DNA of 64,000 bases from Acidobacteriota bacterium (GCA_019351995.1 JABBOD010000008.1:1-64000), one strand, 5' to 3'. Shown: positions 43,501 through 52,330, numbered from the stretch's first letter. Numbers and translations are program-made. The notes: generated by a model from the sequence alone, not told the origin.

Positions 43501-44099
43501 CGCCGGATCTCGCCCGCCAGGTCGGAGAGCCGCGTCAAGTTGGCTTGCATCGCGTCGAGTTTGCGCAGCGTCTTCTCTTTGCGACGACGGTGCTTCAGGA
43601 TGCCGGCCGCCTCCTCGATGAAGCCGCGGCGTTCTTCGGGCGTGGCGTGCAGCACCTGGTCGAGCTGACCCTGGCCGACGATGACGTGCATCTCACGACC
43701 GAGACCGGAGTCGCTGAGCAGCTCCTGCACGTCCAGCAGGCGGCACTGCTCGCCGTTGATCGCGTACTCGCTGCCCCCGTTGCGGAACAGGGTGCGCGAG
43801 ATCGTGACCTCGCTGTACTCGATGGGGAGGGCCCCATCCGTGTTGTCGATGGTCAACACGACCTCGGCTCGGCCAAGCGGTCCCTTGGTGGCGGTGCCGG
43901 CGAAGATGACGTCTTCCATCTTGCCGCCGCGGAGCGTCTTGGCGCCCTGCTCCCCCATCACCCAGGCGAGGGCGTCGACGACGTTCGACTTGCCGGAGCC
44001 GTTGGGGCCCACGACGCAGGTGACGCCCGGTTCGAAGGCGAAGGTGGTGGGTTGCGCGAACGACTTGAAGCCCTTGAGGGTCAGGCTCTTCAAGTACAC
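40506..44099 (-). CDS. smc: Chromosome segregation ATPase SMC
   Basis: It has 1197 residues, the usual SMC length. Walker A is GPNGSGKS (31-38), after LKSLTLKGFKSFAQPTTFAF. Two long coiled coils flank the hinge (about 500-660, with GIRGLVAEHVQVRPGFEAAIAAALG). The C-terminal head has LSGGERSLAAVALLIAIFK (signature) and FYIMDEIEAALDDANLGRL (Walker B). The start is GTG at 44099; the same frame runs 61 codons further without support. SMC with ScpAB organises and separates chromosomes; scpA/scpB are not in this window. Confidence 0.95.
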   Translation of the reverse strand: MYLKSLTLKGFKSFAQPTTFAFEPGVTCVVGPNGSGKSNVVDALAWVMGEQGAKTLRGGKMEDVIFAGTATKGPLGRAEVVLTIDNTDGALPIEYSEVTISRTLFRNGGSEYAINGEQCRLLDVQELLSDSGLGREMHVIVGQGQLDQVLHATPEERRGFIEEAAGILKHRRRKEKTLRKLDAMQANLTRLSDLAGEIRRQLKPLGHQAEIAREAQTIAAIVRDARARLLADEVVELRAAITDVSRNEGERKTERLVLQEQLDQAKLRQARLEQTMTGDSVDAARRVSFGLEQVQDHLRSLFTLANQRLSLLGQQAELPGMTTTISPRMVQDAREEAQRLAAGVAEVEAVLGRATATTATARASLDSLDEEISAQSALISQHDLEQGRLSGQVDAAESRRTATRGELDRQRAALQAAEQRRERARAELLQVEDDVSDGGSDIELAAAVESADAQVKVLQSEVEVLRDELHASERERDALAARTSALSMAVDQKDGSASIMAADGIRGLVAEHVQVRPGFEAAIAAALGTLADAVLADSRDAGFSALAQARDADAGRVEIVVADGVESALLTGLPAGVDAAASLVTAPAGIRGLLARTVVVADLGTARAVWPALAALDVDGVTVITRDGEVLTQYVLRGGSGAGRSTLELVAERDAAQEKLVGVTTAIERTRFALAAKREALDGAQIDAAQAAAALKAFDVRLAERSQAVGRSRAQLEGASAEGERLTEAVRELTEAVQAADSAVERALGDRDAHAATPRPILDVSARDALLAELESARAAEVQARIELETARERVRAQHAQADALQRQLVAERAAAEESARLAVLRQRQVAAATGVTDALPAVLDVADRAVSEARVALAAAEAERAKQNEELAELRRNENGLRDRFQALNDNVHGLEMQAYEKKLHLSSLLERAAEELGLDEEVLVAEYGPEVPVPLDAALVEPVATAPDVDIDTAPAVDAAAPANDLPTPPTVRFDRAKQQARLASAERKLGQLGRVNPLALEEFAALEQRHKFLTEQLADLTATRKDLLTIIDEIDGKMQEIFGAAFDDTRAAFDEVFPVLFPGGTGSLFLTNPDELLTTGIEVTVKPAGKKIERLSLLSGGERSLAAVALLIAIFKARPSPFYIMDEIEAALDDANLGRLLTVMEELRQNSQLIVITHQKRTMEIADALYGVSMRQDGVSAVVGQRVAVGDRAS

Positions 44100-44190
44100 G
44101 CCGACCCCTTTCCCATCACGCCCGAAATCGCAGCCGTCCGTCCGTCGCGAGGACGGGGGGAACGACTGCGATAACGGTACCGGACGGGGG

Positions 44191-44766
44191 CTAGCTCCCT
44201 GAGCCGACGGGCGTGCAGTTCTGCCACGCGCCGCTCGACTGGACGTCCTTCGCGAGGGTCTCGATGCTCGCGCCATAGCCACCGGCGAGCGCCGTGGTGG
44301 CGATCGTGTTCAACTCGGCCACCTTGGCGGCTTTGCCTTTGTCGGAGTGCAGCGTCTTCAGATCCGCCTTGAGGTTTGCCGGCAGCGGCCGGACCCCCTT
44401 CAGCACACCCGGGTGGCTCTGCAGGAACTTCGCCCTAGCCTCGACGGTCACGCCGTAGCCGCCGTCCAGAGCCTTCGTCGTGATCGCGGCGATATCGGCA
44501 CGACGGGTCGGGCCCTTGGCCTCGGCGCGAGCCTTCTTCAGGTCGGCGCGAAGCGCCGGAGAGCCGCCACGAAAGGCCGACAGGAGGTGCGCGCCGAAAG
44601 TGCACCTCGTGGCGGAGGGGGGTGTGGAAGCGGTGGCTGGACTGCTCGCGGTGAGAGTCGCCGCCGCCGTGGGGGTTGCCGTGGCGGCATCCGCGGCGAC
44701 GACTCCGCCCAGCACCAGAGCGGCGCCCGCGATGAGCGAGGTGGTGGTCACAATGAGCTTGTTCAT
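44191..44766 (-). CDS. Secreted protein with an internal duplication, unknown
   Basis: It has 191 residues. A signal peptide (MNKLIVTTTSLIAGAALVLGGVVAADAA) is followed by a Thr/Ala/Pro linker. Two related units follow: one includes RADIAAITTKALDGGYGVTVEARAKFLQS (about 90-120), the other KVAELNTIATTALAGGYGASIETLAKDVQS (about 150-180). Two cysteines (CTFGAH near 55 and WQNCTPV near the end) could form a disulfide. No family is recognised. It is transcribed away from the ABC exporter operon. Confidence 0.65.
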   Translation of the reverse strand: MNKLIVTTTSLIAGAALVLGGVVAADAATATPTAAATLTASSPATASTPPSATRCTFGAHLLSAFRGGSPALRADLKKARAEAKGPTRRADIAAITTKALDGGYGVTVEARAKFLQSHPGVLKGVRPLPANLKADLKTLHSDKGKAAKVAELNTIATTALAGGYGASIETLAKDVQSSGAWQNCTPVGSGS

Positions 44767-44901
44767 ACCGACGACCATGCCCGAGAGGGATTCGGCGCCG
44801 GTCAGCGCAGTGTTCGGGCTGTGTAATGCGTGAGATCTGTCATGGCAGATTCGTGACAGGTTCCGTGGGCACCGGATGCCGCCGCTCGCGAAACTGAACG
44901 C

Positions 44902-45867
44902 ATGACATCCGCCACCGCCGCAGAGCCCGTCCCTGCGATCCGCCTTCGCCGACTCACGAAGCGTTTCGGCGCGCTCACGGCAGTTGACGACGTGAGCCTC
45001 GACATCCACCGTGGCGAGGTGGTCGCTCTGCTCGGCCCGAACGGTGCGGGCAAGTCCACCACCATCGACCTCTCTTTAGGCCTCTCTGCCGCAAGCTCCG
45101 GCAGCGCGGAGCTCTTCGGTGTGGCGCCGCGGGGGGCGATCGTCGCTGGCGATGTCGGCGCCATGTTGCAGGGCGGCGCGCTGCTGCCAACGATGACGGT
45201 GCAACAAAGTGTCGCGCTGGTCGCCGCGGCGCACCGGCATCCACTTCCGGTCACCGAGGCCATGGGACGCGCTCGCGTCAGCGATATCGCGAACCAGCCG
45301 GTCAGCAAGCTCAGCGGCGGGCAGCTGCAGCGGGCCCGATTCGCCGTCGCAGTCGTCTCAGACCCCCGTCTGCTGATCCTCGACGAACCCACCGCCGCGA
45401 TGGACGTCGAAGCGCGCCACGTCTTCTGGGACTCCATGCGAGAGTTCACTGACTCCGGCCGGACGGTGGTCTTCGCCACCCACTACCTCGACGAAGCCGA
45501 CGCTTTCGCCGACCGCATCGTGATGATGAGCCGCGGCCGCATTGTCGCCGACGGCACACCAGCCCAGGTCAAGTCGGTCGTCTCCGGTCGCACCGTCTCC
45601 TTTCGGCTGGATGACGTGGCAGCCGGACAGAACGGTACCGAGGCGCGCTTTGCGGCCATGCCCGGGGTGACCGGGGTGGAGGTACGCGGCGAGCGCGCCA
45701 GCATCCGCACCGATGATTCCGACGCAACCCTTCGCGCCGTGTTGGCCGACTTCCCGGCCGCGCGCGATATCGAGGTAATCGCCCGCAGCATGGACGACGC
45801 CTTTATGGCGTTGACGTCCGAGGCCGCGGCTCCCAGCTCTCTGACGTCCGAGGAGGCCCACCGATGA
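44902..45867 (+). CDS. ABC transporter ATP-binding protein (drug/antibiotic exporter type)
   Basis: It has 321 residues. Walker A GPNGAGKSTTI, signature KLSGGQLQRARFAV, Walker B LLILDEPTAAMD and the H-loop VVFATHYLDEADAF are all present. The C-terminal 80 residues are a regulatory extension of the type seen in CcmA/DrrA exporters. Its stop overlaps the permease start. It forms an operon with the permease, a histidine kinase and a response regulator, the NatAB/LiaRS-like layout of exporters induced by their own two-component system. Confidence 0.9.
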   Translation: MTSATAAEPVPAIRLRRLTKRFGALTAVDDVSLDIHRGEVVALLGPNGAGKSTTIDLSLGLSAASSGSAELFGVAPRGAIVAGDVGAMLQGGALLPTMTVQQSVALVAAAHRHPLPVTEAMGRARVSDIANQPVSKLSGGQLQRARFAVAVVSDPRLLILDEPTAAMDVEARHVFWDSMREFTDSGRTVVFATHYLDEADAFADRIVMMSRGRIVADGTPAQVKSVVSGRTVSFRLDDVAAGQNGTEARFAAMPGVTGVEVRGERASIRTDDSDATLRAVLADFPAARDIEVIARSMDDAFMALTSEAAAPSSLTSEEAHR

Positions 45868-46607
45868 GACCCCACTACCTGGCCCGTGAGACGATGCGTC
45901 AGCTCCGCAACGTCCGTTCGCTGGTTTTCACCTTCGCGCTCCCCGTCGCCATGCTGCTGATTTTCGGCTCCGCCTACGGGACGGGGGGCGCGGTGGATTC
46001 CACCACACACCTGCCATGGCTGATCGTCACGACCGTCCAGATGGGTGGATACGGCGCGATGATGGCGGGCCTCTCCCAAGCCTTCGCGATCGTCACCGAA
46101 CGATCGATCGGCTGGAACCGACAGTTGCGCATCACCCCTCTCAGCGGCACCGGCTACCTCGTGTCGAAGGTGGTGGCGGCCCTTGCCGTCGCCGCGGGAT
46201 CGATCCTCGTTGTGTTCGCGGTGTCGATTCTCGCGCTGCACGCCCAGCTGGCGGTCGCGGGTTGGATCGCGGCTGGCATCGGACTCTGGCTGGGCATCAT
46301 CCCGTTCGCCTTACTGGCGATCCTGATCGGCCAGTACGCGCGCCCCGAGTTTGCGCAGCCGCTCTTCATGGTGACCTTCCTGGGGATGTCGATCCTCGGT
46401 GGCCTGTGGGTACCGCTGCAGATCATGCCGGCATGGGTCTCAAACGTGGCGCAGATCGTGCCCTCCTACTGGCTGAACCGCCTCGGTCAGATGGGCGCGC
46501 TGGGTTCCGGCGACGCAATGGCGCCGGCGCTCGTGCTCGTCGGCTGGACAGTCGTACTCACGGTGCTAGTCACCTGGCGCTATCGCCGCGACGCGGTCCG
46601 CGCGTAG
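45864..46607 (+). CDS. ABC-2 type transporter permease
   Basis: It has 247 residues and six membrane helices (VFTFALPVAMLLIFGSAYG, GYGAMMAGLSQAFAIVTE, VAALAVAAGSILVVFAVSIL, GIGLWLGIIPFALLAILIG, FLGMSILGGLWVPLQIM, ALVLVGWTVVLTVLV). This is the ABC-2 family membrane partner of the preceding ATPase. ATG at 45864 overlaps the upstream stop (ATGA). Confidence 0.88.
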   Translation: MRPHYLARETMRQLRNVRSLVFTFALPVAMLLIFGSAYGTGGAVDSTTHLPWLIVTTVQMGGYGAMMAGLSQAFAIVTERSIGWNRQLRITPLSGTGYLVSKVVAALAVAAGSILVVFAVSILALHAQLAVAGWIAAGIGLWLGIIPFALLAILIGQYARPEFAQPLFMVTFLGMSILGGLWVPLQIMPAWVSNVAQIVPSYWLNRLGQMGALGSGDAMAPALVLVGWTVVLTVLVTWRYRRDAVRA

Positions 46608-46622
46608 GCGGCAGGACCGCGC

Positions 46623-46628
46623 TACCGT
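46623..46628 (+). promoter_or_regulatory. Leaderless-type -10 element TACCGT of the kinase gene
   Basis: TACCGT lies 7 bases before ATG at 46636 and decides for that start over the GTG at 46627, which it overlaps. It suggests the two-component genes can be expressed apart from the transporter. Confidence 0.4.
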
Positions 46629-46635
46629 GACTGTC

Positions 46636-47769
46636 ATGACCGCCACCGTGACTGCGCCGTGGCGCGAGAGCGGCTACCGGGGATCTCCGCTGGCCCGCAT
46701 GCGCAACCCCCGAGCCTTCCGCTGGTATGCCGGAGGTGCGATTGGGCTGGTCTATCAGGTAGTCGAACTGTTCGCGGTCTGGAGCTCGCAAGGCTCGGTC
46801 GGGATCAAGACGCTGGCAACCGCCGTGCTTGCAGTGCTCTACGTGCTCTATTTGGTGCTCCCCCCGTTGGTGTGGCCCGAACCAGTGAGGGTACGACTCG
46901 TTGTGATCTTCGGATACTGGGCGCTCAGCTGCGTGCTGTTCCCCCTGATCGGAATCACGACGGTCTGGGTCTGGACGCTCCTCGCCGCCATGGTCGGTTT
47001 CACCTGGATCCCACGTCTCCCGGCGTTCGGAATCGTCGGAGGGATCGTGGCCACCCAGCTCATCATCGCCGCAGCCATGCGCTACCCCAACGCGATCTCC
47101 TTCTCGCCTTTCATCACGGCTTCTGTCGGGATCACGACCCTCACCTTGACGCGTCTCATCGTCCAGAATCAGCAACTTCGCTTCGCGCACGCCGAGATCG
47201 CTCGCCTCGCTGTCAGCGATGAGCGCGCTCGGCTGGCTCGCGACCTGCACGACTCGCTTGGGCATTCGCTGACCGTTGTCACGGTGAAATCCGAACTCGC
47301 CGGCAAGCTGGTCGGCCGAGATCCGGTCCGCGCCGCCCGGGAAATCGTCGACATCGAGCACCTGGCACGCACCGGACTCAGCGAACTCCGGGCAGCGGTC
47401 GCCGGTTATCGGGACGCCGACATCGACACCGAGCTGATCGCGGCCCACACGGCGTTGACGGCTGCCGAAATCGTCGAGCATCTGCCTCATGATGGCTCCG
47501 CCGTTGACCCGGACCTGCGTGCGCTGTTCGGCTGGGTTATCCGCGAAGGAGTCACCAACGTCATTCGTCACGCGAAGGCTCGCAACTGCTGGATTGAACT
47601 CACCGCGACCTCGGTGTGTGTGCGCGATGACGGGATGACAGTCATCGATCTGGTGTCAGCCGCGAACGGGCTACGGGGACTCCGCGAGCGCGCCGCCGTG
47701 CTCGGGGCGCACGTCACGGCGGGCCCACGTGCCTCCGGCCCCGGCTTCGAGCTCGTAGTTTCGACGTGA
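46636..47769 (+). CDS. Sensor histidine kinase, DesK/NarX type
   Basis: It has 377 residues. Five to six membrane helices cover residues 35-165. The HisKA_3 dimerisation box is ERARLARDLHDSLGHSLTVV (phospho-acceptor His in RDLHDSLGHS). The ATPase domain has VIREGVTNVIRHAKA (N-box), VRDDG (G1) and NGLRGLRERAAVLGA (G2). It probably senses membrane or drug stress and controls the upstream exporter (inference). The stop overlaps the response-regulator start. Confidence 0.88.
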   Translation: MTATVTAPWRESGYRGSPLARMRNPRAFRWYAGGAIGLVYQVVELFAVWSSQGSVGIKTLATAVLAVLYVLYLVLPPLVWPEPVRVRLVVIFGYWALSCVLFPLIGITTVWVWTLLAAMVGFTWIPRLPAFGIVGGIVATQLIIAAAMRYPNAISFSPFITASVGITTLTLTRLIVQNQQLRFAHAEIARLAVSDERARLARDLHDSLGHSLTVVTVKSELAGKLVGRDPVRAAREIVDIEHLARTGLSELRAAVAGYRDADIDTELIAAHTALTAAEIVEHLPHDGSAVDPDLRALFGWVIREGVTNVIRHAKARNCWIELTATSVCVRDDGMTVIDLVSAANGLRGLRERAAVLGAHVTAGPRASGPGFELVVST

Positions 47770-48380
47770 GCATCCGGATCCTGATCGCCGACGACCAGGC
47801 TCTCGTGCGTGGCGCACTCGCGACTCTGCTCGACCTGGAACCCGACCTGGAGGTCGTCGCTCAGCTCGGTCGCGGCGACGAGGTCGTCGAGGCTGCCAGG
47901 GCATCGCGTGCCGACGTCGCTCTGCTCGATGTTGAGATGCCAGGACTCGACGGAATCGCGGCCGCCCGGCTGCTGGCCGCGACGTACCCGGAGTGCCGCG
48001 CGCTGATCGTGACGACCTTCGGCCGCCCCGGCTACCTGCGTCTCGCCTTGGAGGCTGGGGCACTCGGCTTCGTCGTCAAGGACACCCCTTCCGGCAAACT
48101 CGCCGACGCCGTGCGTGCCGTCTCACGCGGCGAGCGCGTCGTCGATCCCACCCTTGCTGCGGAATCTCTTGCCGCCGGGCCGTCGCCGTTGAGTCGGCGG
48201 GAGACGGACGTGTTGCTCGCTTTCCGCGACGACGGGACGGCAAGCGAAGTCGCCAGCAGGCTGCACCTGTCGGAAGGAACTGTGCGGAACCATTTGTCAG
48301 CGGCGATGGGAAAAACCAGCGCACGCAACGCTGCGGAGGCGGTACGCCGTGCCGCCGAGAACGGATGGCTGCTGGGATAG
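47766..48380 (+). CDS. NarL/LuxR-type response regulator
   Basis: It has 204 residues. The receiver domain has the acidic pocket IADDQ, the phospho-acceptor Asp near residue 55 (ALLDVEMPGLDG), TTFGRPGY and the Lys of VVKDTPSGKL. A linker leads to a LuxR-type helix-turn-helix (PLSRRETDVLLAFRDDGTASEVASRLHLSEGTVRNHLSAAMGKTSARNA). It is the partner of the preceding kinase, with start GTG overlapping its stop. Confidence 0.9.
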   Translation: MSIRILIADDQALVRGALATLLDLEPDLEVVAQLGRGDEVVEAARASRADVALLDVEMPGLDGIAAARLLAATYPECRALIVTTFGRPGYLRLALEAGALGFVVKDTPSGKLADAVRAVSRGERVVDPTLAAESLAAGPSPLSRRETDVLLAFRDDGTASEVASRLHLSEGTVRNHLSAAMGKTSARNAAEAVRRAAENGWLLG

Positions 48381-48483
48381 CTGCGGAGCCCTCCGCGCCG
48401 CACCGTCGACACTGACGATGTTCTTGGCCCCGACGTCAGTGAGGTCAACGTCGATGGCGTTGATCGCGGCGACCATCACGCGC

Positions 48484-49380
48484 CTAGCGGCTCGCACGAA
48501 TCCTTTGGCAATACGGGCAGAAGTGCGAGCCGCGGTTCATGAAACTCTCGCGCACGATGGGGCGACCGCAGCGCGGACACGGCTCGCCCTGCTGTCCGTA
48601 GGCGTTCAGCGAATGCGAGAAGTAGCCGGATGCTCCGTTGACGTTCACGTACTGTGCGTCGAAACTCGTGCCGCCCTCGGCCAGCGCGCGTGCCAGCACG
48701 AGGCGCACCTCGGCCAGCAAGGTGGTTGCGCGCGCGCGGCTCAGCGTCGCGGTGGGCTGGTCGTAGTGCACACGCGCCGCCCACAGCGACTCGTCGGCAT
48801 AGATGTTGCCGATGCCGCTGATCAGAGTCTGATCGAGAAGGGCGCGCTTGATCGTGGTCTGCTTGGCCGCGAGCGCACGGAGAAAGGCGCGGTCGTCGAA
48901 GCGCGGGTCGAGAGGATCGCGCGCGATGTGCGCGACCTGGCTCGGCACGAGCTGGGCCGGGTCGTCCCGCGTGGCCACCAGCTGGTCGAGCGCCATCGAG
49001 CCGAAGATGCGCTGGTCGACGAAATCGACGCGCAGCGGACCGTGCTCCGGATGCTCGATCTCCAGCACCACCCGCGTCAGCCGGCTGCGGGGTGCCGCAC
49101 GCTCACGGAGGAGGACCTGGCCACTCATTCCGAGATGAACCACCACTGCCTTCGGCCCCTCTCCGGCCATTGGGTGGGCGAGGGGGATCCAGAGGAACTT
49201 ACCGCGTCGCTCGGGGGTGGTGAGCACGGACCCCGTCAACCGCTCAATGAAGTCCTCGGCCGGCCCGAGGTGGCGGCGCAGCGACCGCTCGTCGAGCACC
49301 TCGACACGCGTCACGGTCGCACCGGCGACCGCGGGCTCCAAGCCGGCGCGGACGACCTCGACTTCGGGGAGTTCGGGCAT
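48484..49380 (-). CDS. mutM: Formamidopyrimidine-DNA glycosylase
   Basis: It has 298 residues. The N-terminal catalytic Pro-Glu is intact (MPELPEVEVVRAGL), the helix-two-turn-helix contains ALLDQTLISGIGNIYADESLW, and the zinc finger is PCPRCGRPIVRESFMNRGSHFCPYCQ (Cys4). The enzyme removes 8-oxoguanine. ATG at 49380 gives the obligatory Pro2. It follows rnc by 5 bases, the usual rpmF-rnc-mutM order. Confidence 0.94.
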   Translation of the reverse strand: MPELPEVEVVRAGLEPAVAGATVTRVEVLDERSLRRHLGPAEDFIERLTGSVLTTPERRGKFLWIPLAHPMAGEGPKAVVVHLGMSGQVLLRERAAPRSRLTRVVLEIEHPEHGPLRVDFVDQRIFGSMALDQLVATRDDPAQLVPSQVAHIARDPLDPRFDDRAFLRALAAKQTTIKRALLDQTLISGIGNIYADESLWAARVHYDQPTATLSRARATTLLAEVRLVLARALAEGGTSFDAQYVNVNGASGYFSHSLNAYGQQGEPCPRCGRPIVRESFMNRGSHFCPYCQRIRASR

Positions 49381-49385
49381 CCGAC

Positions 49386-50102
49386 TCAGCGCTTGGGTCG
49401 TTGCATGACGGCCCACGCCGCGAGAGCTGCGGCCATTTCTGCCTGTTTCTTACTCGAGCCGTCACCGGTTGCCACCGCGTTGTCACCGACCATGACGGTC
49501 GCATGGAAGCGCTTCAAGTGGTCAGGGCCGCTGTCCGTGACCGCATAGCGCGGAAGCCCCTTGCCCAGCCGAGTGGAGAGTTCCTGCAGGCTGGTCTTGG
49601 GGTCCATCGCCGCACCGAATCGCTCAGGATCGGCGAGCAGCGGGGCGACCAGACGCAGGACGAGCGCAGTGGCGACATCCGGTCCTCGCGAGAGGTAGGT
49701 GGCACCGATGACCGCTTCCACGCAGTCGGCGAGGATCGAAGACTTCTCCCGGCCGCCCGTGAGCAGTTCGCCCTTGCCGAGCAGAATGTGAGCTCCGAGG
49801 CCGATCCCCACGGCGATCTCGGCCAGCGCGACCGAGGAGACCAGGCTGGCGCGCCGTTTGGCGAGCTCTCCCTCGTCGAGATCCGGATTCTCGGTGTAGA
49901 GCATCACCGTCACGGCCTGGCCGAGGATCGAGTCACCGAGAAACTCGAGGCGTTCGTTGTGCGCGAGGCCACCATTCTCGTACGCGTACGAGCGATGGGT
50001 CAGCGCGAGCTGCAGAAGCTCAGCGTCGATCTCGACGCCCAGGGTCGCCGACAGCTCCGCCCGGTCCGGCGGGACGACCGCGTCGCCCGTAGGGCGAGCC
50101 AC
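49386..50102 (-). CDS. rnc: Ribonuclease III
   Basis: It has 238 residues. The signature HNERLEFLGDSILGQAV is followed by the second acidic site DCVEAVIGATYL. The C-terminal dsRNA-binding domain spans residues 160-232 (DPKTSLQELSTRLG ... GSSKKQAEMAAALAAWAVM). The enzyme processes rRNA precursors. GTG at 50102 is the start, 4 bases after the rpmF stop. Confidence 0.94.
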   Translation of the reverse strand: MARPTGDAVVPPDRAELSATLGVEIDAELLQLALTHRSYAYENGGLAHNERLEFLGDSILGQAVTVMLYTENPDLDEGELAKRRASLVSSVALAEIAVGIGLGAHILLGKGELLTGGREKSSILADCVEAVIGATYLSRGPDVATALVLRLVAPLLADPERFGAAMDPKTSLQELSTRLGKGLPRYAVTDSGPDHLKRFHATVMVGDNAVATGDGSSKKQAEMAAALAAWAVMQRPKR

Positions 50103-50106
50103 AAAC

Positions 50107-50310
50107 TCAGACGTCCGCGACCTTGCGGCCCTTGTACTCCATGTACAGGGGCGTACCGGCCGAGTCCTCCACGACCTTCGCGCGGTGCGGAAGGGAGTAG
50201 ACGGTCTTGCCGTTCTCGATGGTTTTGACGAGCTGCACCGGCGTCGCCTTCCACTGCGAGCGGCGGGCGTGCGTGTTGCTGCGCGACTGCTTGCGCTTGG
50301 GAACGGCCAT
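50107..50310 (-). CDS. rpmF: 50S ribosomal protein L32 (zinc-free form)
   Basis: It has 67 residues: [22 protein letters not shown] is the standard L32 start. The two CxxC pairs of zinc-binding L32 are absent, so this is the zinc-independent form that some Actinobacteria use under zinc limitation or constitutively. It follows yceD, as usual. Confidence 0.93.
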   Translation of the reverse strand: MAVPKRKQSRSNTHARRSQWKATPVQLVKTIENGKTVYSLPHRAKVVEDSAGTPLYMEYKGRKVADV

Positions 50311-50364
50311 GACTGTCTCTTCTCTGGTGTGAACTGCTCGCGCGATGCGCTGACCTGTAAGGGC

Positions 50365-50901
50365 TCAGGCGTCGGGCTGCTGGGTGGTCTCGTTGGTGAA
50401 GTCCTGCAGTGCCGCCCACCGGGGGTCGAGCACGTCACGCGGGGCGCGATCCGGGTCGTCGGCCAGTTTCAGACCCGTTTCCGGATCGAGACCAGGACAA
50501 TCCGGCCGGCACACCGGCTGGAACGGCAGTGCCAGCACCACCGCATCCCGCACAACGGGTTCAAGATCTACGTAGTCATCGTGAACCGCGAAGTCGAAAG
50601 CTTCATCAGGAGAATACGCGAAAAGCTCCTGGATTTCGACTTGGACCGGGAGGCTGACCGGGTCGAGGCAGCGGACGCACTCCCCGACCGCCGTGGTCGC
50701 CACCTCGGCCGAGACCAGGATGCCGTCATGCAGGCCCTCGAGGCGGAGGTCGATCTCGATGTTCTCGCCCACGGGAACCGACACCATCCCCTCGCCGAGA
50801 CGCTCCGGAGCATCGAACTCGAACGCGCGCTCGCGCATCTCTCCCGGCCGGTGCATGAGGTCGTAGACGGGGATGTCGAAGGGGGAAGTGTGGGACGGCA
50901 C
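50365..50901 (-). CDS. YceD / DUF177 family protein
   Basis: It has 178 residues. GECVRCLDPVSLPVQVEIQELFAY and PVCRPDCPGLDPETG are the two conserved cysteine boxes of the DUF177 family, implicated in 23S rRNA accumulation in other organisms. It leads the yceD-rpmF-rnc-mutM gene row. The start is taken as GTG at 50901. Confidence 0.88.
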   Translation of the reverse strand: MPSHTSPFDIPVYDLMHRPGEMRERAFEFDAPERLGEGMVSVPVGENIEIDLRLEGLHDGILVSAEVATTAVGECVRCLDPVSLPVQVEIQELFAYSPDEAFDFAVHDDYVDLEPVVRDAVVLALPFQPVCRPDCPGLDPETGLKLADDPDRAPRDVLDPRWAALQDFTNETTQQPDA

Positions 50902-50950
50902 GAGGGGTCAGCTTACTCGCGAAGGGCGCGCGACGCAGGCGGGCGCCGGC

Positions 50951-52318
50951 TCAGATCTCCTCGACGGCCGTGAACGCCGCGTCGTAGATCGCGAGCGCGG
51001 TGGCAACCTGCTCGGGCGTGACCGTGCAGGGCGGGACCACGTGGATGCGGTTATCCGCCACGAAGGGCAGCAGGCCGCGCGCGAGCAGTTCGGCCTTCAG
51101 CAGTCCGACGGTTGCCGGGACGACGGGCTCCCGAGTCGCCGCATCCTGCACCAGGTCGAGCGCCCAGAAAACCCCGAGACCGCGCACCTCGCCGATCATC
51201 GGATGCCGCGACGCCAACTCGACCAGTCCAGGGCCGAGCGCCTCGCGTCCGATCATCGCCGCGTTCTCGACGATGCCCTCCTCGTCCATGGCATCGATCG
51301 CGGCGACGATCGAAGCCATGGCCAGCGGATGTCCGCTGTAGGTGAGTCCGCCGGGGAACACCTGCTCATCGAACTCGCGCGCGACCGCATCCGAGATGAT
51401 GACGCCACCCGCCGGGACATAACCCGAGTTGACCCCCTTGGCGAAGGTGATGAGATCGGGAGCGACGCGCTCAGGGTTGACGGTCTCGTTCTGCCAGGCG
51501 AACCAGTCGCCGGTGCGGCCGAAGCCCGACATGACCTCGTCGACGATGAGCAGGAATCCGTATTTGTCGGCCAGCTCGCGGAGCCCCGCGAAATAGCCGG
51601 GAGGTGGCACGAGCACGCCGGCGGTACCCGGGACGCCCTCGACGATGAGCGCCGCGAACGAGTTCGCTCCCTCCGCCTGGATGATGCGCTCCAGCGAATG
51701 CAGAGCGCGCTGCGACTCCTGCTCGAGGCTCGTCGACCAGAACTCGGATCGGTAGGCGAACGGGCCGAAGAAGTGCACGTGCCCGCGGGCGAACTCGTTC
51801 GGCACCCGGCGCCAGTCGCCGGTCGCGACGATCGCCGCTCCGGTGTTGCCATGGTAGCTCCGGTATTGGCTGAGGATCTTGTCGCGACCGGTGACCAGAC
51901 GCGCCATGCGCATCGCGTTCTCGTTGGCATCCGCTCCCCCGTTGGTGAAGAAGACCTTGGTGAACGGCGCGCCCGCCTTGGACAGGATGCGCTTGGCCGC
52001 TTCGCCGCGCGTCAGATTGGCGTGCGCGGGGGCCACCGTCGGCAGCAGCGCCGCCTGCTCCTGGATGGCCGCAACCACCTTCGGATGCGCGTGGCCGATG
52101 TTGACGTTCACGAGCTGGCTCGAGAAGTCGAGGTAGCGGGTGCCCGCGAAATCCCAGACCTCACAGCCGAGCCCGCCCGCGATGACGAACGGATGCAGCG
52201 CGCCCTGCGCGGACCAGGAGTGGAAGACGTGTGCGCGGTCCAGCTCGAGGGTGCGCGCGCCGTCATCGGGGTCGAGGTGGGGCGCCGCGGGGGTGGTGGC
52301 CAGTTGGGTATCGATCAT
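50951..52318 (-). CDS. Class III (omega-type) aminotransferase, probable beta-alanine transaminase
   Basis: It has 455 residues. The PLP fold is clear: VFFTNGGADANENAMRMAR, SYHGNTGAAI, LLIVDEVMSGFGRTGDWFA (cofactor Asp) and ITFAKGVNSGYVPAGGVI (Schiff-base Lys). It is the last gene of the pyrimidine degradation cluster, so the likely substrate is beta-alanine or beta-aminoisobutyrate, giving malonate semialdehyde (inference from context). Confidence 0.85.
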   Translation of the reverse strand: MIDTQLATTPAAPHLDPDDGARTLELDRAHVFHSWSAQGALHPFVIAGGLGCEVWDFAGTRYLDFSSQLVNVNIGHAHPKVVAAIQEQAALLPTVAPAHANLTRGEAAKRILSKAGAPFTKVFFTNGGADANENAMRMARLVTGRDKILSQYRSYHGNTGAAIVATGDWRRVPNEFARGHVHFFGPFAYRSEFWSTSLEQESQRALHSLERIIQAEGANSFAALIVEGVPGTAGVLVPPPGYFAGLRELADKYGFLLIVDEVMSGFGRTGDWFAWQNETVNPERVAPDLITFAKGVNSGYVPAGGVIISDAVAREFDEQVFPGGLTYSGHPLAMASIVAAIDAMDEEGIVENAAMIGREALGPGLVELASRHPMIGEVRGLGVFWALDLVQDAATREPVVPATVGLLKAELLARGLLPFVADNRIHVVPPCTVTPEQVATALAIYDAAFTAVEEI

Positions 52319-52330
52319 GATGCTTTCTTC

